Source: Pseudomonas sp. B6002
GTDB lineage: Bacteria; Pseudomonadota; Gammaproteobacteria; Pseudomonadales; Pseudomonadaceae
Direction: 5' to 3'
DNA length: 64,000 nt
Assembly (NCBI RefSeq): GCF_013385985.1
Contig: NZ_JACAOY010000006.1
Span: forward strand, 186,001 to 250,000
The position numbers were made by a program, and so were the translations under genes. A model generated the notes under the pieces. The model saw only the letters and a program-made list of their open reading frames with translations, had not been told where the DNA came from and searched no databases. Below, one piece after another: positions 45,727-57,100 of the stretch. Numbering within the stretch: the first letter of the stretch is position 1; every line of letters starts with the position of its first letter.

Positions 45727-48700
45727 GCGGGCACCTGCGCGCCCAGCAGCACGGGCAACAGTTGGCTGACATGGGGCGCCTGCATGCACGACACATGGTC
45801 GCCGCTGATGGTCTGCAAGCTGATGTCGCCCAGCGCCAAATCATTCCAGAAACCGCGCATATCGCCTTGCAGGCCCGGCAGGAAATGCAGGGTCTCGTCG
45901 TCGAGCAGGATGCGCAGGTCACCGGTAAACGGCGCCGGTTGGTAACGCGCCACGGCATTGAGGCTGTGGCGGAACACGCGGAACAGCGCCTGCACTTGTT
46001 CGGCTGGCATCGGCTCGGCTTGGGTCTGTACCTGAGCGGCGAGGGCTTGCAGACGCCTGTCGCTGGGTTGCTCGGCGAGCTGGCGGTAGCTGGCCGCGAT
46101 GGGCGCCCATTCACCATCCAGCTGTTGCAGGCAATCGGCCGGGAGTTGCCGGCCGTGGCGCTCGATCAAGTGCGCCAGGGCACTGTGTAAACCGGCGTCG
46201 TCGACCGCATGCCCGGCCGCCTGGATATCGGCCCCGAGCAAGCGGCCGAAGGCGCGTTCCAGCAACAGTTCATCGGCGATTTCATAGCGGAAGCGGTCGC
46301 TGCTGATTATGCTCACGGTGCCCACCTGCGCACCGGCTTCCAGCAAGCAGCGGGCGACCTCAGTGGCCAGCAGGCCGCCCATGCAATAGCCCACCAATTC
46401 GAAGCGCAGGTTGCCGTGGGCCAGCAGTTCACTGGCATACCGTGCGCCCAACTGTTCGATCAATTGTTCGGCGTCCACCTTCAGGTACGCCGCTTCATCC
46501 AGCAGGCTCAGGCCCAGGATCGCACCTTGGCGTTGCGGCGCCGTGCGCAGGGCGGCGAGCAGGCTGCGGTAAGGGGCGAGGGTGCCGCTGCCGTCGTGCA
46601 GCAACACATGCACGGTGCTGCACGCCGGGTCGCGAGCCGGCGCCAGTACGCTCAAGCACGATGCGTCGGTGGCGTGGCCGGTGGGCGCTTGCGCCGGCGC
46701 ATCCTGCAAGCGTGCGGCGATGGCCTTGACCGTGGGTTCACGCAGCACTTCGCGCAGCAGGCGATCCCATTCCCAGCCTGAGGTTTCCGGCAGTTGCTCG
46801 CGCATCTTGGCGACGATCTGCGCCACCAGCAGCGAGTCGCCACCGGCTGCGAAAAAGTCCTGGTCCCGGGCCAAGTCGGTGCAACCCAACGCTTGGCTCC
46901 AAAGCTTGGCGATACGTTGTTCCAGATCGGTTTGCGGCGCTTCACCGCTGTCCATCACGCTGCTGCCTTGAGCCTGCAGGCGCTGGGCCAGGCGTGCGCG
47001 ATCGACCTTGCCATTGGCCGACAGGGGCAGGCTTTCGAGCACTTGCAGCTGGCTTGGCACCATGTAGCCGGGCAGGCGCTGGTGCAGGTAGTCCTGCAGT
47101 TGTTCACTCCCCAGCGCCACGCGACGCGCCGGGAAGCGTGTGACAAATGTGGTCTGGCCCGCGCAATCGAGCACGTCCTGGGCCTGGGGCCACGCGGCCA
47201 CCAGTTCGGCGCCGGCGTCGCTGAACAACGCCTGCCATTGGGCGCGGCTGATAAAGGTCTGGTCACTGCCGGCGCGCAAGTCGGTGAAGCCGTCCAGGCC
47301 TTCCTTGAATTCCATGGAGGTCAGCAATGAAAGGATCTCGCGGGTGGCCTCCATCACCAGCAAGTGCCCACCGGGCGCTGCCAATTCGCGCAGGCTGTTC
47401 AACACCGTGGGCGCATGGCGGGCGTTGTGAAGCACGTTGGCGCAGACGATCAGGTCCCAGCTTCCCGCGTTCAGCCCCTGGGTCAGGGCATCGCTGTTGA
47501 TGTCGAACAGGCCGAAGCGCACCCACGGTCGGTCGGCAAAATGCTCACGTGCTTCGTTGATAAAAAACGTCGAGACGTCGGTGAACAGGTAATCCACGGC
47601 AAACCCATCCAGGGCCGGGATCAAGTCGCGGCTGGTGCCGCCCACCCCGGCGCCGATTTCCAGCACCCGTAGCGGCAGGCCGAGGGCGGCGCGCTCACGG
47701 GCAATGTGCTGGGCGCTGGCGCAGATCACCTGGTTCATGCAGCGCATCAACAGGTTTTCGTGATAGGCCGCCAGCGCGGTGTCCATGCTGCCCTGGGGGA
47801 ACAGCAGCGCCAGCGGGTCGACCTCGCCACTGAGCAACTGCGGCAGGCGCTCGCTGGACTCGTGCAAATAACGCAGCAGTTCGGCGCCATAGTTCAGGCG
47901 TTGCTCCAGGGCATTCATGGCCTGCCAGCACACGGCGCGCTGGTCGGCCGCGGGGGCTTCGCCCAGGCGGTAGCCGTCGGCGTCTTGCAACAGCCAGCCT
48001 TCGTTGACCAGCGCCTTGAGCCAGCGGCGCATCAGGCGTTGATGGGCCGGCGCAACACGGCATTGCTGCTGCACCTGGGCCAGGCTGTGGCGGGCCTTGG
48101 CATCGGTGAACAGCCCGGCGTCGCGCAGGGTCTTGAGGATGTCGAGCAGGGCGATACGGTTGGCCATCGCCACCCATTCGGCGAACAGGCTGCGGTCCAG
48201 CTGTTCGGTGGCCTGGGCGCCACATGCCAGGGCACTGTCGGCCAGGGGCGCGGCGCTGCTGTCGGTGTTCAGGTGGCGCGCCTCGACGAACGCGGCCAGG
48301 CGGCGCTCCATCGGGTTGTCACCGCTGAGCAGCACCACGCCGTGGGCCACGTCCGGGTGTTCGTTGAGCAGGCTTTCGATTTCGCTGAGTTCGATGCGGT
48401 GCCCGCGCAACTTGACCTGGGTGTCTTCGCGGCCGAGGAACTCGATCTGCCCGTCGGCACGGTAGCGGCCGAAGTCGCCAGTACGGTACAGCCGCGCGCC
48501 GCTGTGGGGGTGGCGGACAAAACGCTGGTCGCTGCGCTCGGGGTCGTTGAGGTAACCGTCTGCCAGGCCCACGCCGCCGATGTACAACTCGCCGGCCACG
48601 CCGTCCGGGCGGTCCTGGAATTGTTCGTCCAGCACATGGAACTGCTGGTTGGCCAAGGGGGTTCCGTAGGGAATGCTGCGGGCGTTGGCGGGGACGCTGT

Positions 48701-51197
48701 CGATCTCATGGCCAATCGACCAGATCGCCGCCTCGGTGGCGCCGCCCAGGCTGATCAAGCGCAACCCAGGGCAATGGGCCTTGATCGCACCCGGCAGGCT
48801 GACGGCGATCCAGTCGCCGGACAACAGCGCCACGCGCAGGCATTTGGGCGCGGCATAGGGTTCGGCCTCCAGGTAGCTGCAGAGCATCTGCATCTGCGCC
48901 GGCACCGAGTTCCACAGGCTGACCTGATGCAGGTTGATCAGGCCGGCCCAGTGCGCCGGGTCGCTGCGTTGGGCCGGGTCGGGCAGCACCAGCGTGGCGC
49001 CCGCGAGGAAGCTGCCGAACAGGTCGTACACCGACAGATCGAAGCCGAGGTTGGCCAGGCCGAGCACGCGGTCCTGTGCGCTCAACGCCACCCGCTGGTT
49101 GATATCGAGCAGGGTGTTGAAGGTGGCGCGGTGGCTCATCATCACGCCCTTGGGCCGCCCGGTGGTGCCCGAGGTGTAGATCACATAGGCGAGGCTGGCC
49201 GGATCGGTTTTCACCTGGGGCAACTGCTCGAAGGGCAATGGCGCCAGGCGCTCGACGGCGATTAACGTGGCATGCTCTGGCCAGATACGGTGTTCCGCCT
49301 GGGCGGTGTCGGTGAGCACGTAGCGGATGCCCGCGTCTTCAAGAATCGCGTCACGGCGTGCCTCTGGCTGGCCGCTGTCGATAGGCACATACACCGCGCC
49401 TCGCAACAGCGTGCCGAGTACGGCGGCCACCTGGTCCACCCCCTTGTCGAGCACGATGGCGACCTTGGCACCCACCTGGCAGCCTTCGCGGTGCAAGGCT
49501 TGCGCCACGGCGTTGGCCCGTTCGGCCAGGGCGTGGTAGCTGAAGGTGCCTTCATGGGTGATCAGTGCCGGGGCCTGCGGCGTGCGTTGCAGGCTGTCGA
49601 CAAACCCGTCGTGCAGGCAGCCTTGGGGCCAGTCGACCTCGGTAGCATTGCTGTGCAAGTGGCGTTCGGCCATGGCCGCGGGCAACTGCGAGGGGCTCGC
49701 GGCCTGCCAACAGGCCGGCTGTTCGGCCAGCTCGCGCAGTAACTGTTCGAAGCTGACAAACGCGGCCTCCACCAGGCCTTCGGGGAACACGCCGCTGCGC
49801 ACGTCCCAGTTCACTTGCAAGCCTTGCGGGCCTTCGCTGACCTGGCAGTCCAGCCACACCTGGGGCGTCTGGGTGATGCCATAGCCCAGGGTGGCACCGC
49901 GCATGAACGGGCGCGCTTCGCCCACGCCCAGGGTGCTGGTGAACACCACCGGCATCAGGCTGCGGCCGTGGACCCGGGCGCGCTCACGCAGCACTTCTAT
50001 GCCGGAGAAGGCGCCATGCTCCAGGTCTTGCCACAGCTGTTCCTGCAAGGCACTGGCGCGTTGGTGAAAATGGCTGTCGGCGGGCGGCTGCACCGCCAGC
50101 ACGTTCACCGCGGTGAAGTCGCCCAGCACCTTGTCGATGTCGGCGTGCAGCGGCGGGCGCTTGAGCACGGTGACACTCAGGCTGAACGCCGGTCGGCGTG
50201 ACCAGCGCCCCAGTGTCTCGGCGAAGGCGGCAAGCACGGCGGCCGAGGGCGTGAGGCGTTGTTGCGCGGCGTGGGCGCAGAAGCGTTGCCACTGCGCAGG
50301 GGAGAGGCCGGTGGCATGGCGTTTGAAACGCGGCGCCTGGCCCTCTACCGGTTCCAGAGTGGGCAATTCGGGTGCCGGCGGCAATTGCTCGAGGCGTGCC
50401 AGCCAGTAGTCGCGGTCACGGCTGTGGCGGGCTTGCGCGGCGGGGGTGTCGAGGGCCGCGCGCTCGGCCAGCAGGGCATCGCGAAAGGTCAGTTCCAGCG
50501 CCGGCAGCGGCTGCTCGGGGGCGTGATAGAGCTGGTCCAGCTCCCCCAGCAGGCACTGGATGCTGACAAAGTCGGCCACCAGCAAATCAATCGACAAGTG
50601 CAGGCGACTGCCGTTGTTGCGTTGGCTCAGGCGCAGTTCGTACAGCGGCCAGGCGTCGGCGGCGTACACGCGGTGGGCCAGGTCTTCGCGGGTGGCCAGC
50701 AGCGCCAGTTGCTCGGCATCGGCAGGCAGTGCACGCAGGTCCTGGCTGTGCAGCGCCGGCAGTTCCACCTCGGGCAGTACCTGCTGGTGGCCAGCTTGGG
50801 CAATCACCGCACGCAGCATCGGGTGACGCAGAATCAGTTGGTGCCAGGCGCGCTCCAGGCGCTTGGGGTCGAGGGCCGGGCCATCGAGTTCCACATAGCC
50901 GTGGCAACCGACACCGCCGTAGTCGTAGGCATCGCTGCGACCCACCAGGTAGGCGGCTTGCACATCGGTGACGGCAAAGGGTTGGAACTGGTTGGCCGGG
51001 TCGGCAACCACCTCTGCCTGCTGCGGGCTGAACCACTGCAACAGCAGCTCCTTGTGCTCGCGCAGGCGTTGTTTGAGGGCGTCGTCCAAGGCGCCGGCCG
51101 GTGCGCGAAACCGCAGCTGGCCGGCTTCGGCCCACAGGCGGATACCCAGGGCTTCGCATTCAGCGAGAAAGTGCGACAGGTTCAATGGGGAATTCAT
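45723..51197 (-). CDS. pchF: NRPS, PchF-like: TubC-Cy-A(MT)-PCP-TE
   Basis: This 1824-residue synthetase has a TubC-type docking domain (1-55), then a cyclisation domain (about 70-500) with Asp204, Asp209 and Ser212 of DxxxxDxxS. The adenylation domain (about 535-935 and 1360-1405) has pocket residues D720, L721, Y724, N763, I825 and W826 and Lys1397. A methyltransferase domain is inserted in it (about 995-1355), with SAM motif LEIGAGVGGTS (1179-1189). A carrier domain (Ser1455) and a thioesterase (about 1525-1820) follow. It should add, cyclise and N-methylate the last cysteine and release the product. The thioesterase nucleophile reads GYCMG, Cys1605 instead of serine, with His1801 in place. 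Gene overlaps at both ends are ATGA. Confidence 0.9.
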   Translation of the reverse strand: MNSPLNLSHFLAECEALGIRLWAEAGQLRFRAPAGALDDALKQRLREHKELLLQWFSPQQAEVVADPANQFQPFAVTDVQAAYLVGRSDAYDYGGVGCHGYVELDGPALDPKRLERAWHQLILRHPMLRAVIAQAGHQQVLPEVELPALHSQDLRALPADAEQLALLATREDLAHRVYAADAWPLYELRLSQRNNGSRLHLSIDLLVADFVSIQCLLGELDQLYHAPEQPLPALELTFRDALLAERAALDTPAAQARHSRDRDYWLARLEQLPPAPELPTLEPVEGQAPRFKRHATGLSPAQWQRFCAHAAQQRLTPSAAVLAAFAETLGRWSRRPAFSLSVTVLKRPPLHADIDKVLGDFTAVNVLAVQPPADSHFHQRASALQEQLWQDLEHGAFSGIEVLRERARVHGRSLMPVVFTSTLGVGEARPFMRGATLGYGITQTPQVWLDCQVSEGPQGLQVNWDVRSGVFPEGLVEAAFVSFEQLLRELAEQPACWQAASPSQLPAAMAERHLHSNATEVDWPQGCLHDGFVDSLQRTPQAPALITHEGTFSYHALAERANAVAQALHREGCQVGAKVAIVLDKGVDQVAAVLGTLLRGAVYVPIDSGQPEARRDAILEDAGIRYVLTDTAQAEHRIWPEHATLIAVERLAPLPFEQLPQVKTDPASLAYVIYTSGTTGRPKGVMMSHRATFNTLLDINQRVALSAQDRVLGLANLGFDLSVYDLFGSFLAGATLVLPDPAQRSDPAHWAGLINLHQVSLWNSVPAQMQMLCSYLEAEPYAAPKCLRVALLSGDWIAVSLPGAIKAHCPGLRLISLGGATEAAIWSIGHEIDSVPANARSIPYGTPLANQQFHVLDEQFQDRPDGVAGELYIGGVGLADGYLNDPERSDQRFVRHPHSGARLYRTGDFGRYRADGQIEFLGREDTQVKLRGHRIELSEIESLLNEHPDVAHGVVLLSGDNPMERRLAAFVEARHLNTDSSAAPLADSALACGAQATEQLDRSLFAEWVAMANRIALLDILKTLRDAGLFTDAKARHSLAQVQQQCRVAPAHQRLMRRWLKALVNEGWLLQDADGYRLGEAPAADQRAVCWQAMNALEQRLNYGAELLRYLHESSERLPQLLSGEVDPLALLFPQGSMDTALAAYHENLLMRCMNQVICASAQHIARERAALGLPLRVLEIGAGVGGTSRDLIPALDGFAVDYLFTDVSTFFINEAREHFADRPWVRFGLFDINSDALTQGLNAGSWDLIVCANVLHNARHAPTVLNSLRELAAPGGHLLVMEATREILSLLTSMEFKEGLDGFTDLRAGSDQTFISRAQWQALFSDAGAELVAAWPQAQDVLDCAGQTTFVTRFPARRVALGSEQLQDYLHQRLPGYMVPSQLQVLESLPLSANGKVDRARLAQRLQAQGSSVMDSGEAPQTDLEQRIAKLWSQALGCTDLARDQDFFAAGGDSLLVAQIVAKMREQLPETSGWEWDRLLREVLREPTVKAIAARLQDAPAQAPTGHATDASCLSVLAPARDPACSTVHVLLHDGSGTLAPYRSLLAALRTAPQRQGAILGLSLLDEAAYLKVDAEQLIEQLGARYASELLAHGNLRFELVGYCMGGLLATEVARCLLEAGAQVGTVSIISSDRFRYEIADELLLERAFGRLLGADIQAAGHAVDDAGLHSALAHLIERHGRQLPADCLQQLDGEWAPIAASYRQLAEQPSDRRLQALAAQVQTQAEPMPAEQVQALFRVFRHSLNAVARYQPAPFTGDLRILLDDETLHFLPGLQGDMRGFWNDLALGDISLQTISGDHVSCMQAPHVSQLLPVLLGAQVPA

Positions 51198-54100
51198 AAG
51201 GTGCCTTCCTCGAAATGCTCGGCGTGTTGTTCGGTAGGGCTGCCCAGGTAGTCGCACAGGGCGGCGATGCTCGGATGAGCGAAGAGTTCGCGCAGGCTCA
51301 GCGGGGCCAGGCACACGCGGCGGCGCTTGAGGGTTTCCACCAGGCGCGTGGCGCTCAGGCTGTCGCCCCCCAGCAGGAAAAAATCACTGTGGCGCCCGGG
51401 GATCGGGCGTTGCAGCACCTCGCTCCAGATCTCCGCCATTTCCCGTTCCTGCGCACCTTGCGGGGCATCGCTGTGTTCAGTTGCGATGTCCGCCAGGCAT
51501 TGACGCAGCGCATTGCGGTCGGCCTTGCCGTTGGCGCTCAAGGGCAGCTCGTTGAGCAGGTGCAGGCTGGCGGGCAGCATGTAGTCCGGCAGGCGCTGGC
51601 GCAGCTGTTGACGCAGCACTTCCAGCGACACCTCGCCGTCGACCACCACGGCGGCGGCCAGGCTTGGCGGGTTGCCCAGGGTTACCGTGAGCGCCTGGCG
51701 TACCTGCGGGCAGGCGAGCAGGGCGTTGTCGATTTCCCCCAATTCAATGCGATGGCCGCGCACTTTTACCTGTTGGTCGCGGCGGCCGAGAAACTCCAGG
51801 CTGCCGTCCGGCCAGTAGCGGCCCATGTCGCCGGTGCGGTACCAGCGCTGGCCGTCATGCTCGACAAAGCGCTCGGCCGTCAGCTCGGCTGCGCCGCGAT
51901 ACTCCATGGCCACGCCGCGCCCGCCAATCCACAGCTCGCCGGTGACCCAGTCCGGGCAATCGCGCCCTTGGCTGTCCACCACGCGATAGCACTGGTTGCC
52001 CAGCGGGCGGCCGTACGGGATCGATTGCCAGTGGCGGGGCAACGGCAGGCAAACGGGCTGGTAGTTGGACCAGATCGCCGCTTCGGTGGCACCGCCCATG
52101 GCGATCAACTGGCAGCGACCATGACTGGCCGCGTGCAGGCGCGCCGGCAGGTCGAGGCCGATCCAGTCACCGGACAACCAGGCCTGGCGCAGCGGCAAGG
52201 TGTCGGCCACGGTCAGCAACATGTCCAGCAGCATCGGCACCGAGTTCCACAGGGTGACCTGGTGTTGCTGGATCAGGCGCTGCCAGGCCGAGGCATCGCG
52301 GCGCTGCTCTTCATCCAGCAGCACCACGCTGCCGCCCACCGCCAGCACGCCGAAGAGGTCGTACACCGACAGGTCGAAGTCCAGCGCGGACACGGCCAGC
52401 AAGCGGTCTTCGGCACCGATGACGAAGCGCTGGTTGAGGTCGTCCAGAGTATTACAGGCGGCGCGATGGCTGATCTGCACACCCTTGGGCTCACCGGTGG
52501 AGCCGGAGGTGAAGATCACGTAGGCCGGGCTGTCGACGCTGACGGCGACGGGCGCGGGCAGTGCTTCGCTGTGCAGGGCCAGGGCCAATTGTTCGGCATC
52601 CAGGGTCAGGCGAATGGCTGCGCGCTGTTCGATGCGTTGGCGGCGCTCCAGCGGTTGGCGCATGCCCATCGGCACGTAGCAGGCGCCGGCGGCCAATACG
52701 CCGAACAGGGCGATCACCGCGTCAGCCCCCCGGGGCAGGTGCACGCCAATGGCGTCGGCGGGTTGCACGCCCTGGGCCTGCAGCCAGGCGGCCACCCGCA
52801 GGGCGCCTTCACGCAATTGCCCATAGCTGACGCGGCGCTCGCCGTCGATCAGGGCCAGGCGTCGGGAGGCGATGGCGAAGGGCGCGTCGAGCAGGGTCCG
52901 GGGGGCAATCTCGACGGCAGTGGCATTAGCCTGGGCGCGTATTTGCGCTTGGTTGCCTGGCAGTGGCAAGGCCAATGGCGCCTGCCAGTCGGCGTCGATC
53001 AGCCCGAGCAAAGCCTGAGTGTAGCTGGCAAAGGCGGCGTCCAGCAGGCCCTCGGGAAACAGCGCATCTACCGCATCCCAGCACAGCACCAGCGCGCCGC
53101 GATGTTCATAGAGCTGGTGGTCGAGCCACACCTGCGGGGTTTCCGACAGGCCGCCAGCGACGATGTCCGGGAAGCCTTCGGGCAGGTCTTGCAGCAGGTC
53201 ATCGGCCAGCCCCAGGGTGCTGGTGAACACCACCGGCAATGCGGCGGCCTGCGGTCCGACTCGGCGGGCGCGTTCGCGTTGCACCCAGATGGATGAGCAC
53301 GCTGCGTGTTGCAGCACATCGGCGACTTGCGCCTGCACCGCCTGGGCTTCGCTGAGGAAGCTGGCGTGGGCGCGCGGGTAGACACTCACCGGCGCCAAGG
53401 ACGTGAAGTCCCCGAGCACCTGGCCAATCTGCGGGTGCAGGTCCTGGCGGTCGAACAGCGTCAGGTTGAGGGTGTGCGGCTGGCCGTCGCTCCAGCGCGC
53501 CAGGGTCTGGGCATATACGCTCAGCAACAGCACCGAGGCGGTGATGCCAGACTCGCGCGCCCGTTGGCGCAAGGCTTGCCACTGCGGCGCGGCCAGGCGG
53601 AATTCGCGGCGGCTGAAGTGCACCTCGCCCAACTGCTGCGGCGCGGTGTGCAACGGTAGCGCCGGCGGGCCGGGCAGGTCGTCCAGGCGTGCCTGCCAAT
53701 AGGCCTGGGCGAGTGCAAGGCCCGCCGGGTCGGGTTGGACCTGCAGCACGTAATCGCGAAACGACAGGTCCAGCGCAGGCAGTTGCGTGTGCGGCTGGGT
53801 GTAGAGCAGCGCCAGTTCCGCCAGCAGGCGCTTGATGCTCAGGCCGTCGAGGGTCAGGTAGTCGAAGAACAGCCCGACACGCCAGCCGTGCTCGCCATAG
53901 CTGACGGCATGCACCTCGAACATCGGCCACTGATGGCGCGGGCGCGATGCCCAGCACTCGGCCAGGCGCTGACGGGCGGCGGCCGCGTCAGGCGCCTGGT
54001 GCCGATGCACCTGCATCGGCGGCACCTCGGGCAGGATCACCTGCTGGTCATCGCCCACCAACTGCGCACGCAGCATTTCATGGCGCTGAATGAGGCGGTC

Positions 54101-57100
54101 CCAGGCCTGTTCGAAGCGTGGAATGTCCAGCGCTGCGCCGTCCAGTTCGATCAGGTAGGTGGTGCCGCACGACAGCGGCAGGCCCTGGCTTTGTCCGCGC
54201 CAATAAGCTTGTTGCACTTCGGTGAGCGGGAAGGGTTGATGGCGTTGGCCGGGGTTGGCCACCAGGCGTTGCTCGGCCTGTACACCGGGGGTTTGCAACT
54301 GCGCCACGAACTCCGCCAGGCGCGGCGTGGCAAACAGCTGCCGCAGGCTCTGCGCATTGGCCAGGCCAGCGCGGCGCAGGCGTGCGCTGCATTGGGTGGC
54401 GAGCAGGCTGTCGCCGCCCAAACGGAAGAAATCACTCTGGCGATACACCTGGGCACCGGGCAGCAGCTCGGCCCAGATCGCGGCAACCTGTTGCTCGCGT
54501 TCACCGCACGGCGCTTCGTTGGCGGTGGCATGTTGCGGGTGAGCCTGCTCGGCCAGTGTCACCAGTGCGTGGCGGTCGAGTTTGCCGTTGGCACTCAGGG
54601 GCAGCGTGTCCAGCAACAGCCATTGGCTGGGCAACATGTAGTCGGGCAGTTGCGTGCCGAGGGCCTGGCGCAGTTCCTCGGTGCACAGCGCCCCTTCGGT
54701 CGGGACCACCGCCGCCAACAGGTGCAACGGCGTACCCACCGCCAGGGCCACCGCCTGGCGGATGCGCGGTTGCACGAGCAGGGCGTTTTCGATTTCGCCC
54801 AGCTCGATACGGTGGCCGCGCACTTTCACCTGGTGGTCGCGGCGGCCGAGGAATTCCAGGCGGCCATCGGGCCAATAGCGGCCCAGGTCACCGGTGCGGT
54901 ACCAGCGTGCGCCCTGGTGTTCAACGAAGCGCTCGGCGCTCAGGTCCGGCGCACCTCGGTAACCGTCGGCGACGCCCGCACCGCCGATCCACAGCTCGCC
55001 CGCCAGCCAATCCGGGCAGTCGCGGCCCAGGCTGTCGACCACGCGATATTGCTGGTTGCCCAACGGCGTGCCGTAAGGGATCGAGCGCCAGTGCGCCGGC
55101 AAGGGCAGGTCCACCGGTTGATAGTTGGACCAGATCGCCGCCTCGGTGGCGCCGCCCATGGCGATCAAGCGGCAACCGCCGTTGCTGGCCGTGTGCAGGC
55201 GTGCAGGCAGGTCGAGGCCGATCCAGTCGCCGGACAGCCACGCCATGCGCAGCGGCAGCGTGTCGGCCACGGTCAGCAGCATGTCGAGCAGCAACGGCAC
55301 CGAGTTCCACAGGGTGACCTGGTGTTGCTGGATCAGGCGGTTCCACATCGAGGCGTCGCGGCGTTGCGCTTCGTCCAGCAGCACCACGCTGCCGCCCACG
55401 GCCAGCACGCCAAACAGGTCGTACACCGAGAGGTCGAAGTCCAGTGCTGACACGGCGAGCAAGCGGTCGTTTTCAGTGATGGAGAAACGTTGGTTCAGGT
55501 CGTCCAGAGTATTGCAGGCAGCGCGATGGCTGATCTGCACGCCCTTGGGTTCGCCGGTGGAGCCGGAGGTGAAGATCACATAAGCCGGGCTGTCGGGGCT
55601 CACCGCCACAGGTGCCGGCAGCGGCGCGAAGGCCAGGGCGTGATCCAGCCAGGCAGGGTCGATCAGCGTGTCGATGGCGGCACGTTGGCAGATGCGTTCG
55701 CGACGCGCCTGGGGCTGGCTCGGGCTGAGGGGCACATAACACGCGCCCGCCGTGAGTACGCCATACAACGCCAGCACCGCACGATGGCCACGGGGCAGGC
55801 ACACGCCCACCGCGTCACCCGGTTGCACACCCTGTTCCAGCAGCGCTGCAGCAATCCGCAGGGCGCCCTGTTGCAGCTGTGCGTAGGTGATGCGCTGGTC
55901 GCCATTGATCAGGGCCAGGCGCTCACCGCTGATGGCAAACGGCGCTTGATGCAGCGTGCGTGGAGCAATCGCGGTGGCGGTGGCGTTGACCTGTTGGCGC
56001 ACCTGGTGCTGCTGCGCTGGCAAGTGTGCGAAGGCGGGCGCATCCCAAGCATTGTCGTGTTGCAGGTTGTGGAGCAGGTCCAGGTAGGCGCCGAACATGG
56101 CGTCCAGCAGGCCCTCGGGAAACAGCGCGTCCTGGGCATCCCACGCCAGTAGCAGGGCGCCGTCCTCTTCGTAGACCTGGTGGTCGAGCCACACCTGCGG
56201 CGTCTGGGAAATCATCTGGGTGAGGGCGCCGAGGGTTTGCGCGTCCCTTTGGCCCAACAGCGGCGTGCCGAGGTTGCAGGCAAACACCACCGGCGAAAAA
56301 CTGCGCTGGCCCGCACCACGTAGGGCGAGGTCGCGTTGCACCTGCACCCCGGAATAGTCGGCGTGGGCCATGTCGCGGTGGAACTGCGCCTGCACCTGCA
56401 TCAGTTGCTGGGCGACGCTGCCGGGCTGGCGCAGGTCGACTTCGAGCAACAGCAGGTTGGTGAAGTCCGCCACGACTTGATCCAGCCCCGGCGTGTCGCC
56501 CTGGCGATCGAACAGCGGCAGGTTGAGCAGAAAGTGCGGCACCTCGCTCCAGCGCCCCAGCACCTGGGCGAAGGCCCCGGCGAGCAGCATGGCCGGGGTG
56601 AGCTGGCGCTTGGCGGCGGCCTCCCGCAGGCGTTGCCACACCGCTGGCGTGAGGCGTTGCTGGCGACGGGTAAAGCGCACCTGCTCGATGGCCTCGGGTT
56701 CGCAGGCCAAAGGCAGGGCGGGGCCGGCGGGCAGGTGGTCCAGTCGCGCCTGCCAGTACTGCGCGGCGCTGGCTTTAGGGGCCGGGCGTTGGGCCAGGTA
56801 GTGCGCGAAATGCCAATCGCGCCCGGCCTCGGTCAGGCGTTCGCCACGGTACAGCGCGGCCAGGTCACGCAGGATCAGGTGCAGGCTGTGCACGTCCGCC
56901 ACCAGCAGGTCGAGGTCGAAGTGCAGGCGCGTACGGCCCTCGGGCAGCAGGCTAAGTTGCAGCCCGGCGACTTCGCCGTGTTCGACCGCCAGTTGCCGGT
57001 GGGACAGGCTGTCACGCGTCGCCTGCAAGGCCTGTTCCCGGGCCGCCGGTGCCAGGCCGCGCAGGTCGTGAACCTGCAGCGCGGACATGCCGTCGTCGAG

